In this document: positions 10,855 through 22,483 of the stretch, one piece after another
Numbering within the stretch: position 1 is the first letter of the stretch
How the letters are laid out: each line of letters opens with the position of its first letter
Assembly (NCBI RefSeq): GCF_030247195.1
Contig: NC_080671.1
Span: 300,835,934-300,899,933 of the forward strand
DNA: 64,000 nt
Direction: 5' to 3'
From: Topomyia yanbarensis
Lineage: Eukaryota; Arthropoda; Insecta; Diptera; Culicidae
Notes under the pieces: model-generated
Databases searched by the model: none
What the model saw: the letters and a program-made list of their open reading frames with translations, nothing else
What the model was told of the DNA's origin: nothing
Made by a program: the position numbers and the translations under genes

Positions 10855-12370
10855 CGAGAGTTGTCCTACTGAAGCTGTAGAGCTAGGTTCTCGGAAGGGC
10901 TCCCCGTCAGAATCACATACTACAATTTGCAGACAAGACAGGCAATGTCGCCCAATAAAACACTGCAATAGGCCAATTGTAGCGGGCCGTGATCTGAATG
11001 TGATATTCATTGTACGGTTCAGGCATGTGCGGGCGTAGGGACTCGCGATCGCGTGTATCATCGCGAAGGGCTCGAACATTTGTACGTTAACGTGCTCGAT
11101 CGCGTTTGTATGTCGCGTGTGCTAACGTGTATGAACTTCGCGTGTATAAATTCTATTTCATAACCGTGCGGCTTTCGCGTATTCGCGTGTGTTCTAGAAT
11201 GATCGCGCGCGGACCGTGAATCTGATACTTAATTTTTTATGAGCGGTTCAGATTCCAGAAGAAAGTGGGTTCTTACATAGCATTAGAATTCCCATTCATG
11301 TCGCCGTAGAACGCGTGGTTTAGTAGATATGAGCTTTATTTTTTTTGGATTGGTCCAACTGAATGTATGGACCTAAATTGCTAGAATGAAGGCTAAAGAT
11401 TTCCGGACGTGACCGATTCATGATCGCGCGCGTTTGCGGGTTCGCGTTTGAGACCGCGTTTGTAACTTCGTAAGTACTAAAACGTTCAGACAATTGCCGG
11501 AGTGTTATCAAGTTTACACGATCGCTGGCATAGGTGTGCGTAGATGATCGCGAAGGGCTAAAGCGTTCGTATGTTGACGTGTTTGTCGCGTGTGCTCGCG
11601 TGTATGTGACTTCGCGTGTATAAATTCGATTTTGAAACCCTGCGGCCATTCATATATTCACGGACCGTCATTCTGATCTTTAGCTTTCGGTGTACGGATC
11701 ACATTCTGACAGGGAGACAGTTACCCCATATCACTAGAGTTTCCGGTCATGTCGCCATGGAACGTTTTGTCTAGTGGATATGGGAGTTATTTTTCAATTT
11801 TATTATTTTTTTATTAATTAACAAGGACCTAGATTGTTGGTACCGAGGATAGAGTCTTCCGGACGATCCCGATTCATGATGGCGCGTGCGCGGGAGTTTG
11901 TAGGTTGACACTTGAGATCGTGATGCTAAGTTTAGGAGTGCTGAGATTTTCACCTTATCACCGGGGTGTAATCATGTTTGCGAGTTCGTGGGCATAGGTT
12001 GCTTGGAAAATCGCGAGGGGCTCTAACGTTTGTGCGCTGACGTGATTTTGTAACGTGTGTTCTTGAATGGTCGCGCGAACCGTGAGTCTGATATTAAATT
12101 TTCGGCGCGCGGTTAGAATTCTGGCAGAGAGTGGGATCGTTTATATCGGTAGGGTTCCAGGTCATGTCGCCATGAGACGTGTTGTCTAATAGGTATGGGC
12201 GTATTTTCTTAATTGGTCCAGCTGAAGGCATGGACTTAGGCTCCTAGGATCAAGAATAGACTTCCGGACGTGATCGATTCGCAATCGCGTGCGCGAGGGC
12301 ATTTTTGTAGGTTCCCGCTTGAGACCGCGTTTGAGAATGTGTGAGTGTTAAGACGTTCACTATCACCATC
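10855..12370 (+). repeat. R1 repeat, tandem-duplicated copy
   Basis: This is the counterpart of 5641-7157 inside the tandem duplication, differing by a 1-base loss and a base change or two near 11927. Confidence 0.7.
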
Positions 12371-13326
12371 TTTGCTGACCCAGCTGAAGGCGGCTGTAGA
12401 ATGGCAGTATATAACTCAAAAAGAAGAAATAAAGGACAATATATAAGAGACATAATAGATTAGATAGGTACAAGATACAGCTGAATTTATGATCATCACA
12501 TGAAAGACATACATTAGTACTTCAAACTCTACCAATACTTGAATAGCCAACCACCACACATAACAGATCCTTTCTTTTTTTATGTCGCTAGCCGTGTACA
12601 CTAGTACCAAAAACTACAATTATTACAACACAACACAACTAATAGGGTTCTACTGTTATTTTTTTAAGGTTGGACAGAGAATGCGCAAAACTCGCAAACG
12701 TAAAAAGCAGCTCCCCTCCACACCACATGCCAGATCCCCACAAAAATCAATTAGCGCATGTAGAATGTTGTTACAGTACTGCTGACCGACTCCCATGAAG
12801 ACCCGACACACGGTGCGGAAAAAGCCGCCTCCCCCGTCCGCGAATTCCACCACCTCTCCGTCCAACCCCAATGTGCCTGTGCACGTTGACGAGGTCCACC
12901 GATAAATCGACACACAATGACTTCCACTGCGAGCCGTGCCCACAAAGACTGCCGTTAAGCTGTTGAACAATGTCTGCAAACACAGCCCACAGAAAAATTC
13001 AATCCACGGCGACCCGCCAATCGGCCACGCCAGTGCGCACAGACCCTTAGCTGACTGTTGGTTTGGGCTGGTGCAGAGTAGAGGTGTGCGCCGATGCATT
13101 TTTAATCGGCGGCGGCGTAAGCGACATTTTTGGCTGGCGTTGGCGGCGTCACGCCGTTGGACCCTATCGGCGGCGGCGCGCCGGCGTGTGCTAACTAAAA
13201 AAATTCTTAACAGTACAATTCCTTTCCCAAATTTTCGGTTGCTATTGTAACAGACTTCACAGCACATACAAACAAACGTTACAGTTTGAAGAAAATCTAA
13301 AAAATAATCGCCCACGATGTACTAGC
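12371..13326. other. Duplicated spacer including piggyBac-like MITE fragment (12668-12782)
   Basis: This is the copy-2 version of 7158-8099. It carries a 14-bp insertion near 13252 (GACTTCACAGCACA) not present in copy 1. No gene is supported. Confidence 0.5.
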
Positions 13327-13757
13327 GACATCTATTGAACACATTGCACAAAATGTAATTCTCGCAACCATATCAATTTTTTTTTCAACTGATGCTCCAA
13401 TAGTGACCACCGTGCTTGCCAAATGCAAGATAATAAATGAAAGGTGGAACTATTTTTACAGTTGTAAAATTTGAAGAACGAAATAGAAAAATTGGCGATG
13501 TCGCATACTACGACTTTGCATGAAATAATGCAATATATACGCGAACGGAGGTCTTAGTGGAATGTACGTAATGTTTCAAAGATTTTCTTCCACTATGTTT
13601 TTATAGTTAGATGTACTTGCACTTCACTATTTAACAGATACCGGTATTTCGATTACTACTTGTAATCTTCTTCAGTGTTTGTATCAGTCTATAGGAAATT
13701 ACGGGATTGTAAGGTCGTTTTATCTAGGGAAGCGGGTAGGCTGTGGTCGGTGGGTAC

Positions 13758-14134
13758 CTAGGTGCATGAAGCTGACCGTTTTTTGCAGGTAGGTAAAATT
13801 TCGAAGAGCCATGAATATCCGTTACCTTGGTCTCGATTTAATAAGAAAGGAGACGAATGTTTGAAAATTTCCAGGCTTTCAGCTACGTCTAATTTCCAAG
13901 GATTAGAGACTTGACGCTGAATTTTAATATCTTCTATAGTTAAGTTATGCTTTTCTGAAAAAGCGTGTTCCGCTACCTTGGATTTGAAGTGGAATGGTAA
14001 ATCTTTAGCAGATTCTCTAGAAGCTTTTGCTATTTCCGCAATATGCTCTTTGAATCGAATTTCTAATGTTCTCCTGGTTTGTCCAATATAAACTTTATCA
14101 CAATGTGAACATGATATTTTGTATATCCCCGATT
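13758..14134 (-). pseudogene. Penelope-like element GIY-YIG endonuclease, C-terminal part
   Basis: The minus strand reads open for about 126 residues to a TAG at 13758-13760, with no ATG at its 5' side, so it is easy to miss. It begins with SGIYKISCSHC and VYIGQTRRTLEIRFKEH, the two halves of a GIY-YIG nuclease with the CxxC pair usual in PLEs. Then come SKVAEHAFSEKH and NPWKLDVAESLEI, also typical of the PLE C-terminal region. The reverse transcriptase that should precede it is absent. The domain identity is well supported by the motifs; activity is unlikely in this truncated copy. Confidence 0.8.
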
Positions 14135-14386
14135 TGCTAAAGATTTACCATTCCACTTCAAATCCAAGGTAGCGGAACACGCTTTTTCAGAAAAACATAA
14201 CTTAACTATAGAAGATATTAAAATTCAGCGTCAAGTCTCTAATCCTTGGAAATTAGACGTAGCTGAAAGCCTGGAAATTTTCAAACATTCGTCTCCTTTC
14301 TTATTAAATCAAGACCAAGGTAACGGATATTCATGGCTCTTCGAAATTTTACCTACCTGCAAAAAACGGTCAGCTTCATGCACCTA
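14135..14386 (+). pseudogene. Penelope-like element C terminus, plus-strand copy in the right arm
   Basis: This is the mirror copy of the coding end in the left arm. It starts after the GIY-YIG signature (AKDLPFHFKSKVAEHA) and ends at the equivalent TAG (14384-14386). Lacking the nuclease core, it is a 5'-truncated remnant. Confidence 0.75.
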
Positions 14387-14819
14387 GGTACCCACCGACC
14401 ACAGCCTACCCGCTTCCCTAGATAAAACGACTTTACAATCCCGTAATTTCCTATAGACTGATACAAACACTGAAGAAGATTACAAGTAGTAATCGAAATA
14501 CCGGTATCTGTTAAATAGTGAAGTGCAAGTGCATCTAACTATAAAAACATAGTGGAAGAAAATCTTTGAAACATTACGTACATTCCACTAAGACCTCCGT
14601 TCGCGTATATATTGCATTATTTCATGCAAAGTCGTAGTATGCGACATCGCCAATTTTTCTATTTCGTTCTTCAAATTTTACAACTGTAAAAATAGTTCCA
14701 CCTTTCATTTATTATCTTGCATTTGGCAAGCACGGTGGTCACTATTGGAGCATCAGTTGAAAAAAAAAATTGATATGGTTGCGAGAATTACATTTTGTGC
14801 AATGTGTTCAATAGATGTC

Positions 14820-16024
14820 AGAGGGCAAAGAGTGGCAGGTTTCGGACGACTCGCAATCAGAATCCTTGTTTTCCAAATCGCTTCACCGGTCTGCAGAGAA
14901 AAGCCAACAGCAATGTAGTCAAAGGCAGACGTTGTTGGACCGGATAGCTAGAGCTTGAGCTCGCGGAAGTTAACAGGGGAAATCAAGGGAAATCGAACGC
15001 TCTTTTGGAATATGACGCGGACGACACTCTATTTGATGAACCCTTCTATGAAGTAGGCACATTGATTCAATCGATAGACAGTAGTGGGGATCGAACTTGC
15101 GTTAAGGATGAGCTGACAAATCGTTTCTTTGAAGAGTGTACTAAGAATAGCCAATCGTACCAGTGCGTCAAGGGTAGGAAAGGAATAAACAGCCTTCCTG
15201 ATGCATTTTGTGAGAACAGACAAGGACAATGTAATAGGTCAGAACAGGAGCTTCAACGTAATGATCATTGGCAATTAAGTTATGCTGTGAGTTCCGACGA
15301 CGACACCGAACATTACGTAAATGACTGGCATTGTAAACGAACAAGCAGGATAGCGCAAAACTTGAAAGGGTTAGGAAATTATAAGGATAAGTTTGAGTCT
15401 GACGAACCAGCTGACCCCAATATACGAGACAGTCACTTTCGATCTATTGACGGGTGCTCAAGCGGGAGGGGCAATAAAATGGAACAGTCAGGCTCGTCGA
15501 ACATGGATGCTGACGAAGTAGATGGCTTACTAAAGAAGTACGATGATGCTCAGCTGTCTCATGAGCCTGGGAATTCTGATATATTCGAGCCCCTTCCAGT
15601 CGATTCATTCCAGAGTAAAAGTTGGGATACCGTTGAGCGTAGTCTGGGGTGTGAATCATACGAGACTGTTTCGTCTGAGGGCTGTACACAGTTTAAGATA
15701 CGGGAAAACTGTTCGCGTTTTGGCTTGGATGGTAAAGCGGGTGTCATGATAGAATCTGAGGTCAGGGATAGTTCGAACATCGATGTTACTGGGGCACGAG
15801 ACGGTTTGATATTGAAATCCAGTCCGGTGGCAAGTATGGGTGAAGACAAAGTAGAAGTACAGGGTTTTGGGAGAAATGCCGACGAAAGTTCGTCGAAAAG
15901 TGGCAATGAATCAGTCGAAGTGTTTTCTGTATGGTCGGCTGATGAAATCGTCGAACCGCGAAAGACGTTACTTGAGATGCCGAAGATCGACCGAGAGTTC
16001 GGGAAACCGGACAGAGATCCATAA
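14820..16024 (+). pseudogene. Unrecognised acidic serine-rich ORF (open 15005-16024)
   Basis: The clean open frame is 339 aa from 15005 but starts at TTG, and coding-like sequence (EGKEWQVSDDSQSESLF) is visible in another frame from 14822. The 5' end is therefore probably truncated and frameshifted. The product is rich in Asp, Glu, Ser and Gly, has no predicted membrane segment, and shows no domain I can name. The insertion edge of the PLE inverted repeat lies at 14819/14820, so the PLE may have cut it. After the stop at 16022-16024 coding-like sequence continues in other frames. It could be a structural polyprotein part of an LTR retrotransposon or a decayed host gene. Confidence 0.4.
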
Positions 16025-16384
16025 GTTTTCATAATCGAGTCCTGTCCAACACGACGACGAAGAGTTCTTGCTTCCGATGGTCGTGAGTTTTGTCGCCTTC
16101 GGGGTTCGTTCTCGAACGCGGATAATTCGAAGAGAATCTCGACAACTCCGATAATAGTCAACCGAAACACTGTGCTTCGCTCAAAAGCTAACTACTCTGT
16201 GAAAGAAGGGACTCCTGTGAAAAATTTGGAGCAATCGGGCAAAGGAAAGCTTTTTGTTGCTATGTTGGTTAAGGGAGCACATTGCCACGACATTGGGGAT
16301 TGGAGTGGGAAGCGGCCTACGATACTGAACTTCAAATACCGCAGAAAACTCAACCCGCCCAATTCCTTCCTCTCTCCCACTTAA
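16025..16384 (+). pseudogene. Possible continuation of the 15005-16024 ORF (frameshifted)
   Basis: Open frame 16172-16384 contains SVKEGTPVKNLEQSGKG and FKYRRKLNPPNSFLSPT, and ends at TAA 16382-16384. It lies just downstream and in the same orientation, so I infer a broken continuation of the preceding gene. Not recognised. Confidence 0.3.
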
Positions 16385-17030
16385 AAGAATTAAAGAATTC
16401 GAGCTATGTATCTCTCATTTATTGAGTAGAGACAATTGCACCATGATGCGAAAGCTCTGGTTGCGGAAAATACTGTTCCACCGTTTGTAAGGCTCTGCAC
16501 TGTTCTTAGCACAGCTGCGGCCCCCACAACAACTTTAATTTACTGGGGGATCCTTGCGAAAGCTCAAGAGGCCTTACAAATCTGGTTGGAAACAGCTTCG
16601 TTCCCCCTCACTAGTTACTACTGCACGTATAGCTATCCCCTCGACCAGAAGTCAGAGAGAGTTCACGGCGCAAGCCTGAACGATGATCTACCAAACCAGA
16701 AACTCCGAGACAAAGTGGCGTTGAAGAGGAGTACCTGTAATGGGAAACACATCGCGAGTCCAAGACGGGGGATGCTTGGATGATGACCGTGCAAGACTCG
16801 GAGGACTTTCCTGTGTAAGGTCGATGACGAGCAAACCCGAGTGAATCGAGCTGGCAGTATCAACTAGGAAGAGGGAAAGTTACGTATTTTCTTAAGGAAA
16901 TTCAAGAGGGAAAGTATTCGAACAGGTTGGCCTGCCTGTCGAGAGAGGAGTCGATATCTTCCCCGGGGCCGAGACTAAGACGAATAGGGTGTTGTGCTAA
17001 TCACAATCACCCACCCTCCCCCGAAATTTA
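16385..17030. other. No gene supported
   Basis: This stretch contains short open frames on both strands without family features, and purine-rich tracts near 16868 and 16900. It may be the tail of the same degenerate element as 14820-16384. Confidence 0.35.
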
Positions 17031-17345
17031 AATTTTTTTTCTGCGTCAATGTTAGTTTTTTTACAACTACATCGAGTCTTACGTCTAAGTTAGTACCTAA
17101 CACTAATATTTATTGAAGATTTTTTCCTGCTACTAATAGCTATAATCTGGTAGTAATGGAGTAATTAATTTTTGTTCTATGTTATTTATTTTCATGTTTA
17201 TACCTTTGTTATTTATATGCATGCTATTTATTTATTTATTCGTAAATTATTATGAAATATTTATTTATTGATATTTATTTCATATTATTTATTTGTTCGT
17301 TTATTTAGGATATTTATTTATTTCGTTATTATTTATATATATTGT
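17031..17345. repeat. AT-rich (ATTT)n low-complexity sequence
   Basis: Interrupted ATTTATTT words dominate, densest at 17215-17345. No coding potential. Confidence 0.7.
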
Positions 17346-18119
17346 TGGTTACTTATTTATGCGTTCTGGAGTTATAAAGTTTATGTTGGGAATATTATGG
17401 GATGAATTTTTATGGCAAATTCTGCCAGTCACTGGAGTCATCCCTGGGTAAGATGAAAAAAATTTTTGGGGTTGTCACTGTCCGGTTGCTCCTAAAAAGT
17501 AAACCTACCATTAGATTCTGTTCAAAAAACTTACCTTCAATCGGAATCCAACTTTCCTTCTCGAAGTCCGCTGGTTTCTTCAAAACCAGTTTCCGTATGG
17601 TATATTCCTGTGGGGTGGGTTGGCCGTCGAAACCCGCCCATCTCCATAGAAGCTACCTAGTAAATGATAATAAAACTAATTGAGTTACCTATTTTTCGTA
17701 GTCCACCGTTTGCAGAACAGTTTTCCTCGACAAATTACCTGAAAATTTAACAAAAAAAAAACACTTCGCCCAAACGCAACCTAAATCCGATCACTATTTA
17801 CTTTTTGTTTTGACGTTTCTTATCGTGACCGTATTGGTGGTTCAATGTGTGCGTGATATGAGTGAAAATTTTGGAGCTTTCATAGGGTTGCCAACTTTTT
17901 ACCTACACTTTCGTTAAGTTTTGTGTTAGAAACATGATGTAAAGTGGGATTAGGGTAATGTAGGGTATGTTGTTTCAGTGTGTGTGATCATGTGGTCGGA
18001 AACATTCCGGCGTTGAAAACGCAGCTGAAATGAGGTGATGAAGTTTCTTGGGGAATTATTTTGGCAGATTTCTCACTGGCCGATGCATTTCGGCGTTAGA
18101 GTTACTGCTAGGGGTACGG
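17346..18119. other. No gene seen
   Basis: The 93-aa frame at 17402-17683 shows no recognisable motif. Otherwise unremarkable intergenic DNA. Confidence 0.4.
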
Positions 18120-18424
18120 ATATGAGGTTATTGCGTTTTGTCGTTTCGAGATTTTTAGACCAAGAAATATTTTGGGGTTTTCTCGGAAGACAAAACTGTG
18201 CGGTAAATTGGATGTAGGGATACCTTTCAATTGAATTGGAGTAGTCCCGAAATCTGATGAGCCTGTTATTGTGTAATATGGAGTTATGCGTTTTGTCCAT
18301 TTGAGAGTGTTGACCAAAGAATTTATTGGGGTTCTCTCAAAGGCAAAACAGTGCGGTGAGTTTAACTTAGGGATACCTTTCCATTAGATTGGAGTAGTCC
18401 CGAGGTTGAATGAACCTGTTATTT
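18120..18424 (+). repeat. Two tandem diverged units of about 157 bp
   Basis: Unit 1 (about 18122-18275) and unit 2 (about 18280-18424) share GCGTTTTGTC, AAACTGTGCGGT-like, TAGGGATACCTTTC and GGAGTAGTCCCGA words in the same order, with scattered substitutions. Confidence 0.65.
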
Positions 18425-18783
18425 AAGGTTTCGTTATGTGTGTCATTGAGGTTTAATGTTTGTATTGTATGGGGTTAAGCTTGATCTTGAATTGAGAAAT
18501 TTTAGATTCAATGCTATTTTGGGAATTTTGTATGTGCTTGAGTGTTTGATGTTTGAACCGCCAACAAGGAAACGAAAGAGATGTCAGACCCACTCAGTAT
18601 TTCTGTACGATATATGAACTGATCATTTGTAAATATTTTGTATATAGTAATCTTAAGTTACTATATGGTGATTGCTTGTAATGTGTAAGTCTTCAATGTG
18701 TTATTTTGCTTCTTCTTTACGGTTTACCGTTACGAAAATTTGGTTTCACTCCTTCAACCAAATTTTCGTAAAATAAGCTGGGG
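18425..18783. other. No gene seen
   Basis: AT-rich sequence containing a short inverted repeat around 18738-18768 (AAAATTTGGTT and AACCAAATTTT). Confidence 0.4.
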
Positions 18784-19454
18784 TGTTATGTAGCGATCAC
18801 GTGTATCAGAAGTCAAAATAACTTCCAAATTCAGTAACCCAAGTTCCCTGTTGCAAATATGTGTTTACTTCTTCCATTCCGTAGGAGGAAGAATGAACAC
18901 TAGGCGGCTAAAACGTATTATCCGCTCGCGCACGCACGTTTTTTCTCTTTCCCAATCTGTCTCACGATTGCACAAACTAGAGCAAGTGGTTGAGTTTCGG
19001 TCGCCGAACGGACCTCGTTGTCGTTGTCTTATCAACCGCCCGACCAGAAAAACTATTTGAACGCAAGTGAGGGTATTGGCGCGTAATGATCTGATGCAAA
19101 TGTTTCGAGAGGGAATGAGATAGCGATTAAGAATCAATTGTCCAAGAAGTTCGTTTTTCGAAATACGAGTTTTACTTCGGTAAAATTACGTACTTCCGGG
19201 TATCTAAAACCAAAAATCGTTTATCTGAGGGTTTTAGGAATAGCTTCTCATCCATTTCAATATAGACTGTGAAAGTGGCTAGAGTGCGTGTTAGTTAAAT
19301 TTGTCCCGCGGTGTCGAAAGGTTTGTCTAGCTTAAAAATGTGAGATGCCTTGCCGATTAGTAATTGTCTGTTCTTAGGTGTTGCGTGAAAGTTAGCAGTA
19401 GGAAGTGCGGAAATTTGTGTGCGTTAGGAAACCGAATAAAAAGGTAAATTAACA
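18784..19454 (+). mobile_element. Candidate LTR (solo or 5' LTR)
   Basis: The segment opens TGTTATGTAG and closes AAATTAACA, giving TG...CA ends within a TGTTA/TAACA inverted pair, 671 bp long. ATTGGTGCTT directly after it could be a primer-binding site, and AAGCTGGGG directly before it could be a short polypurine tract. AATAAA occurs near the right end. No second copy is in the window, so the call rests on the end structure only. Confidence 0.3.
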
Positions 19455-20887
19455 ATTGGTGCTTATAAAAAAAGAGACAATGCGTTCACGGTGTCGATAG
19501 CCGTGCGACGGCTTTTATTCTACCGTTTAGATTGGCACTATTCATCGGCCCGCCACACCGCCCTTCGCCTGCCGACGCGCTCTAGACCCACGCGCTAGTT
19601 TGGGATATTCTGGCGCTGCAACCGAAAAGCCAGAAGTGCGACGATTCATCAAACGTTTGCACAGCAAAGTTTAACGTCACGACCATCCGGTGTGCACGTA
19701 TTTTGTTGCTGGCAGCTTGTCCGGCGTTCCGACACTGACAGCAGTTATCCATCCTGTACGCAGAGGAACATCTATAGTCATCCGGCACATCTTTAATCGC
19801 CGCCTGCGCAGATTCATCACCGCCGGTGTAGATACATCGCCGCCACCGCATCGCCGCATCAGGACAGTCTTCGCAGTAGTGCGAATGTGAGTGGGCAAGC
19901 AAGAAAAAAGACTGTAAGTACACCTAACACAAAATCCATGCGCATGGTGAAAGTTTAGCCGATACACGCACCCGGCAAGCAAAAGTTCGGCAGCATTATT
20001 GCACGTTAGCCCGGTAGGAAATAGCGATCGCTCATCCGCACACAGTAGGGTACAAAACGAATATAGGCAACACCATGTTAGAAAATCCTAGGTTAAGTTT
20101 ATGAAAATGCTAGAGAATTAAAATATACCTAATTATGTTAATTGTTGTTTCGGTAAATCATGTTGAGGTTAAAACTGTTGTGGTAGTCATGTTCCCATAG
20201 AGTTTACTGATTTGAAGAGGTATCTCATGTTTCGCGTCGTGTTAGTTTGTAGTCTTTTGGGTTCTTTACTCTAAGTAGGGCTACTTGGGAATCTTAGCCC
20301 CACCACTCGAGTCTCTTTTCGGTTTAGTTATTTGGGTTTTGAGGCATTCTTCCAGTGATGAGACAATACGAGTGGTGTTCTTAGGTATCTCGGGATAGGA
20401 AAGCGAACTTCTTTGGTTTTTTTTCGTGGGTAATTTGAAGCATGAAACTGAGTACCTCTCGTTTCAGTTGCATCTGTCAGGTCGTTCCTCTAAAACCTTC
20501 ACTATATCGACCCGCCCTGAGGCTGGGTTTCTGGTCGGGCAACCCTAAAGCACGACAAGTGGTCCTCGAAAGAGGTGGCGCTTAAGCCATTTGTTCGGAA
20601 AGGTGGGACGATTGGGCAGATTGAATCCGTAGCAACGTCGTGCGCGCTACAACCAAACTAATATTGGCCTTTTACTCAACATAGCCAATTTTTTCAATTA
20701 TTTTTTATGGCATTTGGGTTTTTACAGGTGATAATACTTCGAATAGAGATTCTGAATATGAAATGAAACGAAAATCCCAAATTTTGTTTATTGGCCCTTT
20801 TCAAAAAAAGGTGAGATATAAGGTGGATAGTATATACTGTTTTTCTCCACACTCCTCCTCAGTGATCGCCTGATTCACTGACAACCC
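19455..20887. other. No gene supported
   Basis: Short open frames on both strands at 19582-19982 mirror each other and show no family features. If 18784-19454 is a 5' LTR, this would be its leader and decayed gag region, but I see no protein signature. Confidence 0.35.
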
Positions 20888-21632
20888 TACACGCAGTGAA
20901 ATTTCTATTGATTAAACTAACAAAATTCATATTTGATTTCAATGGACAATCTGTTTTTGATTTGGAATACTTTGATTGTTAAATATACAATGTATTATTA
21001 TTTAGCTAACAATATTATTGTCATTCCAACCAAATTTTATTTTATGTTAGTTTTCATTGGAGCAAATAAGCGTGTATTGAATATATTTGTGCCTGTGTTT
21101 GTTATGTACCGTTTGTAAACAGCAAAAAACGAAGCCAATTTCTTAATATAATTTGGACTGTCTGCTTCAACAGACTTACACGATTGCTACTATCAAACTG
21201 GCATTGTCGATACTTTATGGTGTCAACATGTTAAAATCATTAATAGTATTGAAAGTAACATAACTTTTGAAACTTTCAGAACATCCCCAAGATAACGTAG
21301 TGGCCCAAAATGCCGAAACTAGACGCATCCTTCAACATATTAACATTTTCAATTCAATTTAAAAACAAATTGTTTAAAAAATATTTTACTATATTTTTAC
21401 TGAGGTATTATTAAATCAATAATACTGTTAATCGTTTCAACAATAATATTGTTGATGCAACCAATATTGTGATTGAAATCTAGAAATGTCAAAACCAGAA
21501 TTTATTGTAGAAATAACAATATTACGGTTTGAAACAAATGTTGAATATTATTGGCCCTGAGATAATAATAATTATTGTTGAGTTTGAACCAGAATATTGT
21601 TGTATCCACAATACATTTTTCTGCGTGTATCA
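20888..21632. mobile_element. MITE-like element with ACACGCAG ends
   Basis: The left end TACACGCAGTGAAA and right end TTTTTCTGCGTGTA form short inverted repeats about 745 bp apart. The interior is AT-rich with many AATATTGTT-type words in both orientations and no coding sequence. A clear target-site duplication was not found. Confidence 0.4.
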
Positions 21633-22069
21633 TTTCATAACTTCCTACACGCAGAAGAATCGGGCCTTTTTGAATCAACAAAACGTTTAGTTGAATCAAA
21701 AACGTGACGAATGACTGTTTCAAACTAAAATGGGCGTTTTTCGAAAGCATGTATTTGGTTTAGTTCAACAAATACTTATGTTTACATTTTAAATAGAAAC
21801 ATTGTTGAATCAAAATAAAATTTGTTAGATCTAACTGATCCCTTTGTTAAAAACCAGCAGAATCTTTGTTTAATTTCAACTAAATTTGAGTTGTTCTCTG
21901 CTTTGGTTAATACAAACGATTTGTTTTTGTTTCTTCAAACTTGTTTGCTCGGTTAAACTTAACATGATTTTGTTGTTTCAAACGAAATATTTGTTGAAAC
22001 TACTGAAAAGCCAACAAATGAATTAGTTGGTAATTTCAACCAACAGTATTGATTGAATCAATCCTGAAT

Positions 22070-22483
22070 CACAGAGAACAGACGTCCATCTTCAGCGTCC
22101 AACTTGTGTAAAATCTCTAACGGTTTCGAAGGTAGTTTGGATATCTAAACCAGGTGCGCTACTGTCGTCATGTTTTTTTTGCGGCTGAGTGCGACAGAAT
22201 TGACAGCGGTTATTCCTCTACCCAGTCAAACTAGTCCGGAACCGATTCGGACTTCCAGCATGAATTCCAGCTCAAATGCGTCAACCGATAGAGTCGGAAT
22301 CGGTTGTTTTCTTTGAGCTAGATTCCATGCAGAATCCATCCAGGATTTCGAACCGGTTCCGGAATCGATTTGACGGATTTCTTAGGTTGGTGTGGCGGCA
22401 CTAGTGTTTTTAGTATATTAATTCAAATGTTTACACACGTTTTTTAAATATTTTTGTTCGATCATGGATGTCTGTTCTCTGTG
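22070..22483. mobile_element. 414-bp MITE with 20-bp inverted ends and 7-bp target duplication
   Basis: The ends are CACAGAGAACAGACGTCCAT and its complement, with one mismatch. Flanks carry CCTGAAT directly repeated at 22063-22069 and 22484-22490. It is non-coding and itself contains a foldback element (22221-22377). The superfamily is uncertain because the 7-bp duplication could be an 8-bp one with a mutated base. Confidence 0.75.
22221..22377. mobile_element. Foldback MITE (CCCAGTCAAAC family), copy 1, diverged
   Basis: It starts CCCAGTCAAACTAGTCCGG and ends near TTTGACGG. The middle is a palindrome around ACCGATAGAGTCGGAATCGG. Same family as 33171-33455 and 45991-46160. Confidence 0.55.

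Larger units (their letters stand above)
8371..13597. repeat. Tandem segmental duplication, copy 2 (5227 bp)
   Basis: This is an almost identical repeat of 3158-8370. The offset is 5213 at the start and 5227 at the end, fully explained by a 1-base A-run change, a compensating 1-base loss and a 14-bp insertion near 13252. After 13597 the PLE sequence continues, so copy 2 retains the original right flank and copy 1 the original left flank. Confidence 0.9.
13327..14819. mobile_element. Penelope-like element pair forming a 684-bp inverted repeat
   Basis: The arms 13327-14010 and 14135-14819 are near-perfect reverse complements; I see only an A/T-run length change and a few substitutions. They flank a 124-bp spacer. 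Each arm reads, outward from the spacer, as the C-terminal coding end and 3' UTR of a Penelope-like element: minus strand on the left, plus strand on the right. The left unit extends through the spacer and so keeps more coding sequence. PLEs are known for partial tandem or inverted copies next to each other, which fits. Confidence 0.75.

Noticed and set aside
8371..13597. Independent 5'-truncated I-element insertion
   Set aside because: The repeat extends about 2.8 kb beyond the I-element tail into R1 and the PLE, so a DNA duplication explains it better.
19582..19982. Overlapping 113-, 101- and 66-aa open frames on both strands
   Set aside because: They mirror each other in GC-rich DNA and show no motif; composition alone explains them.
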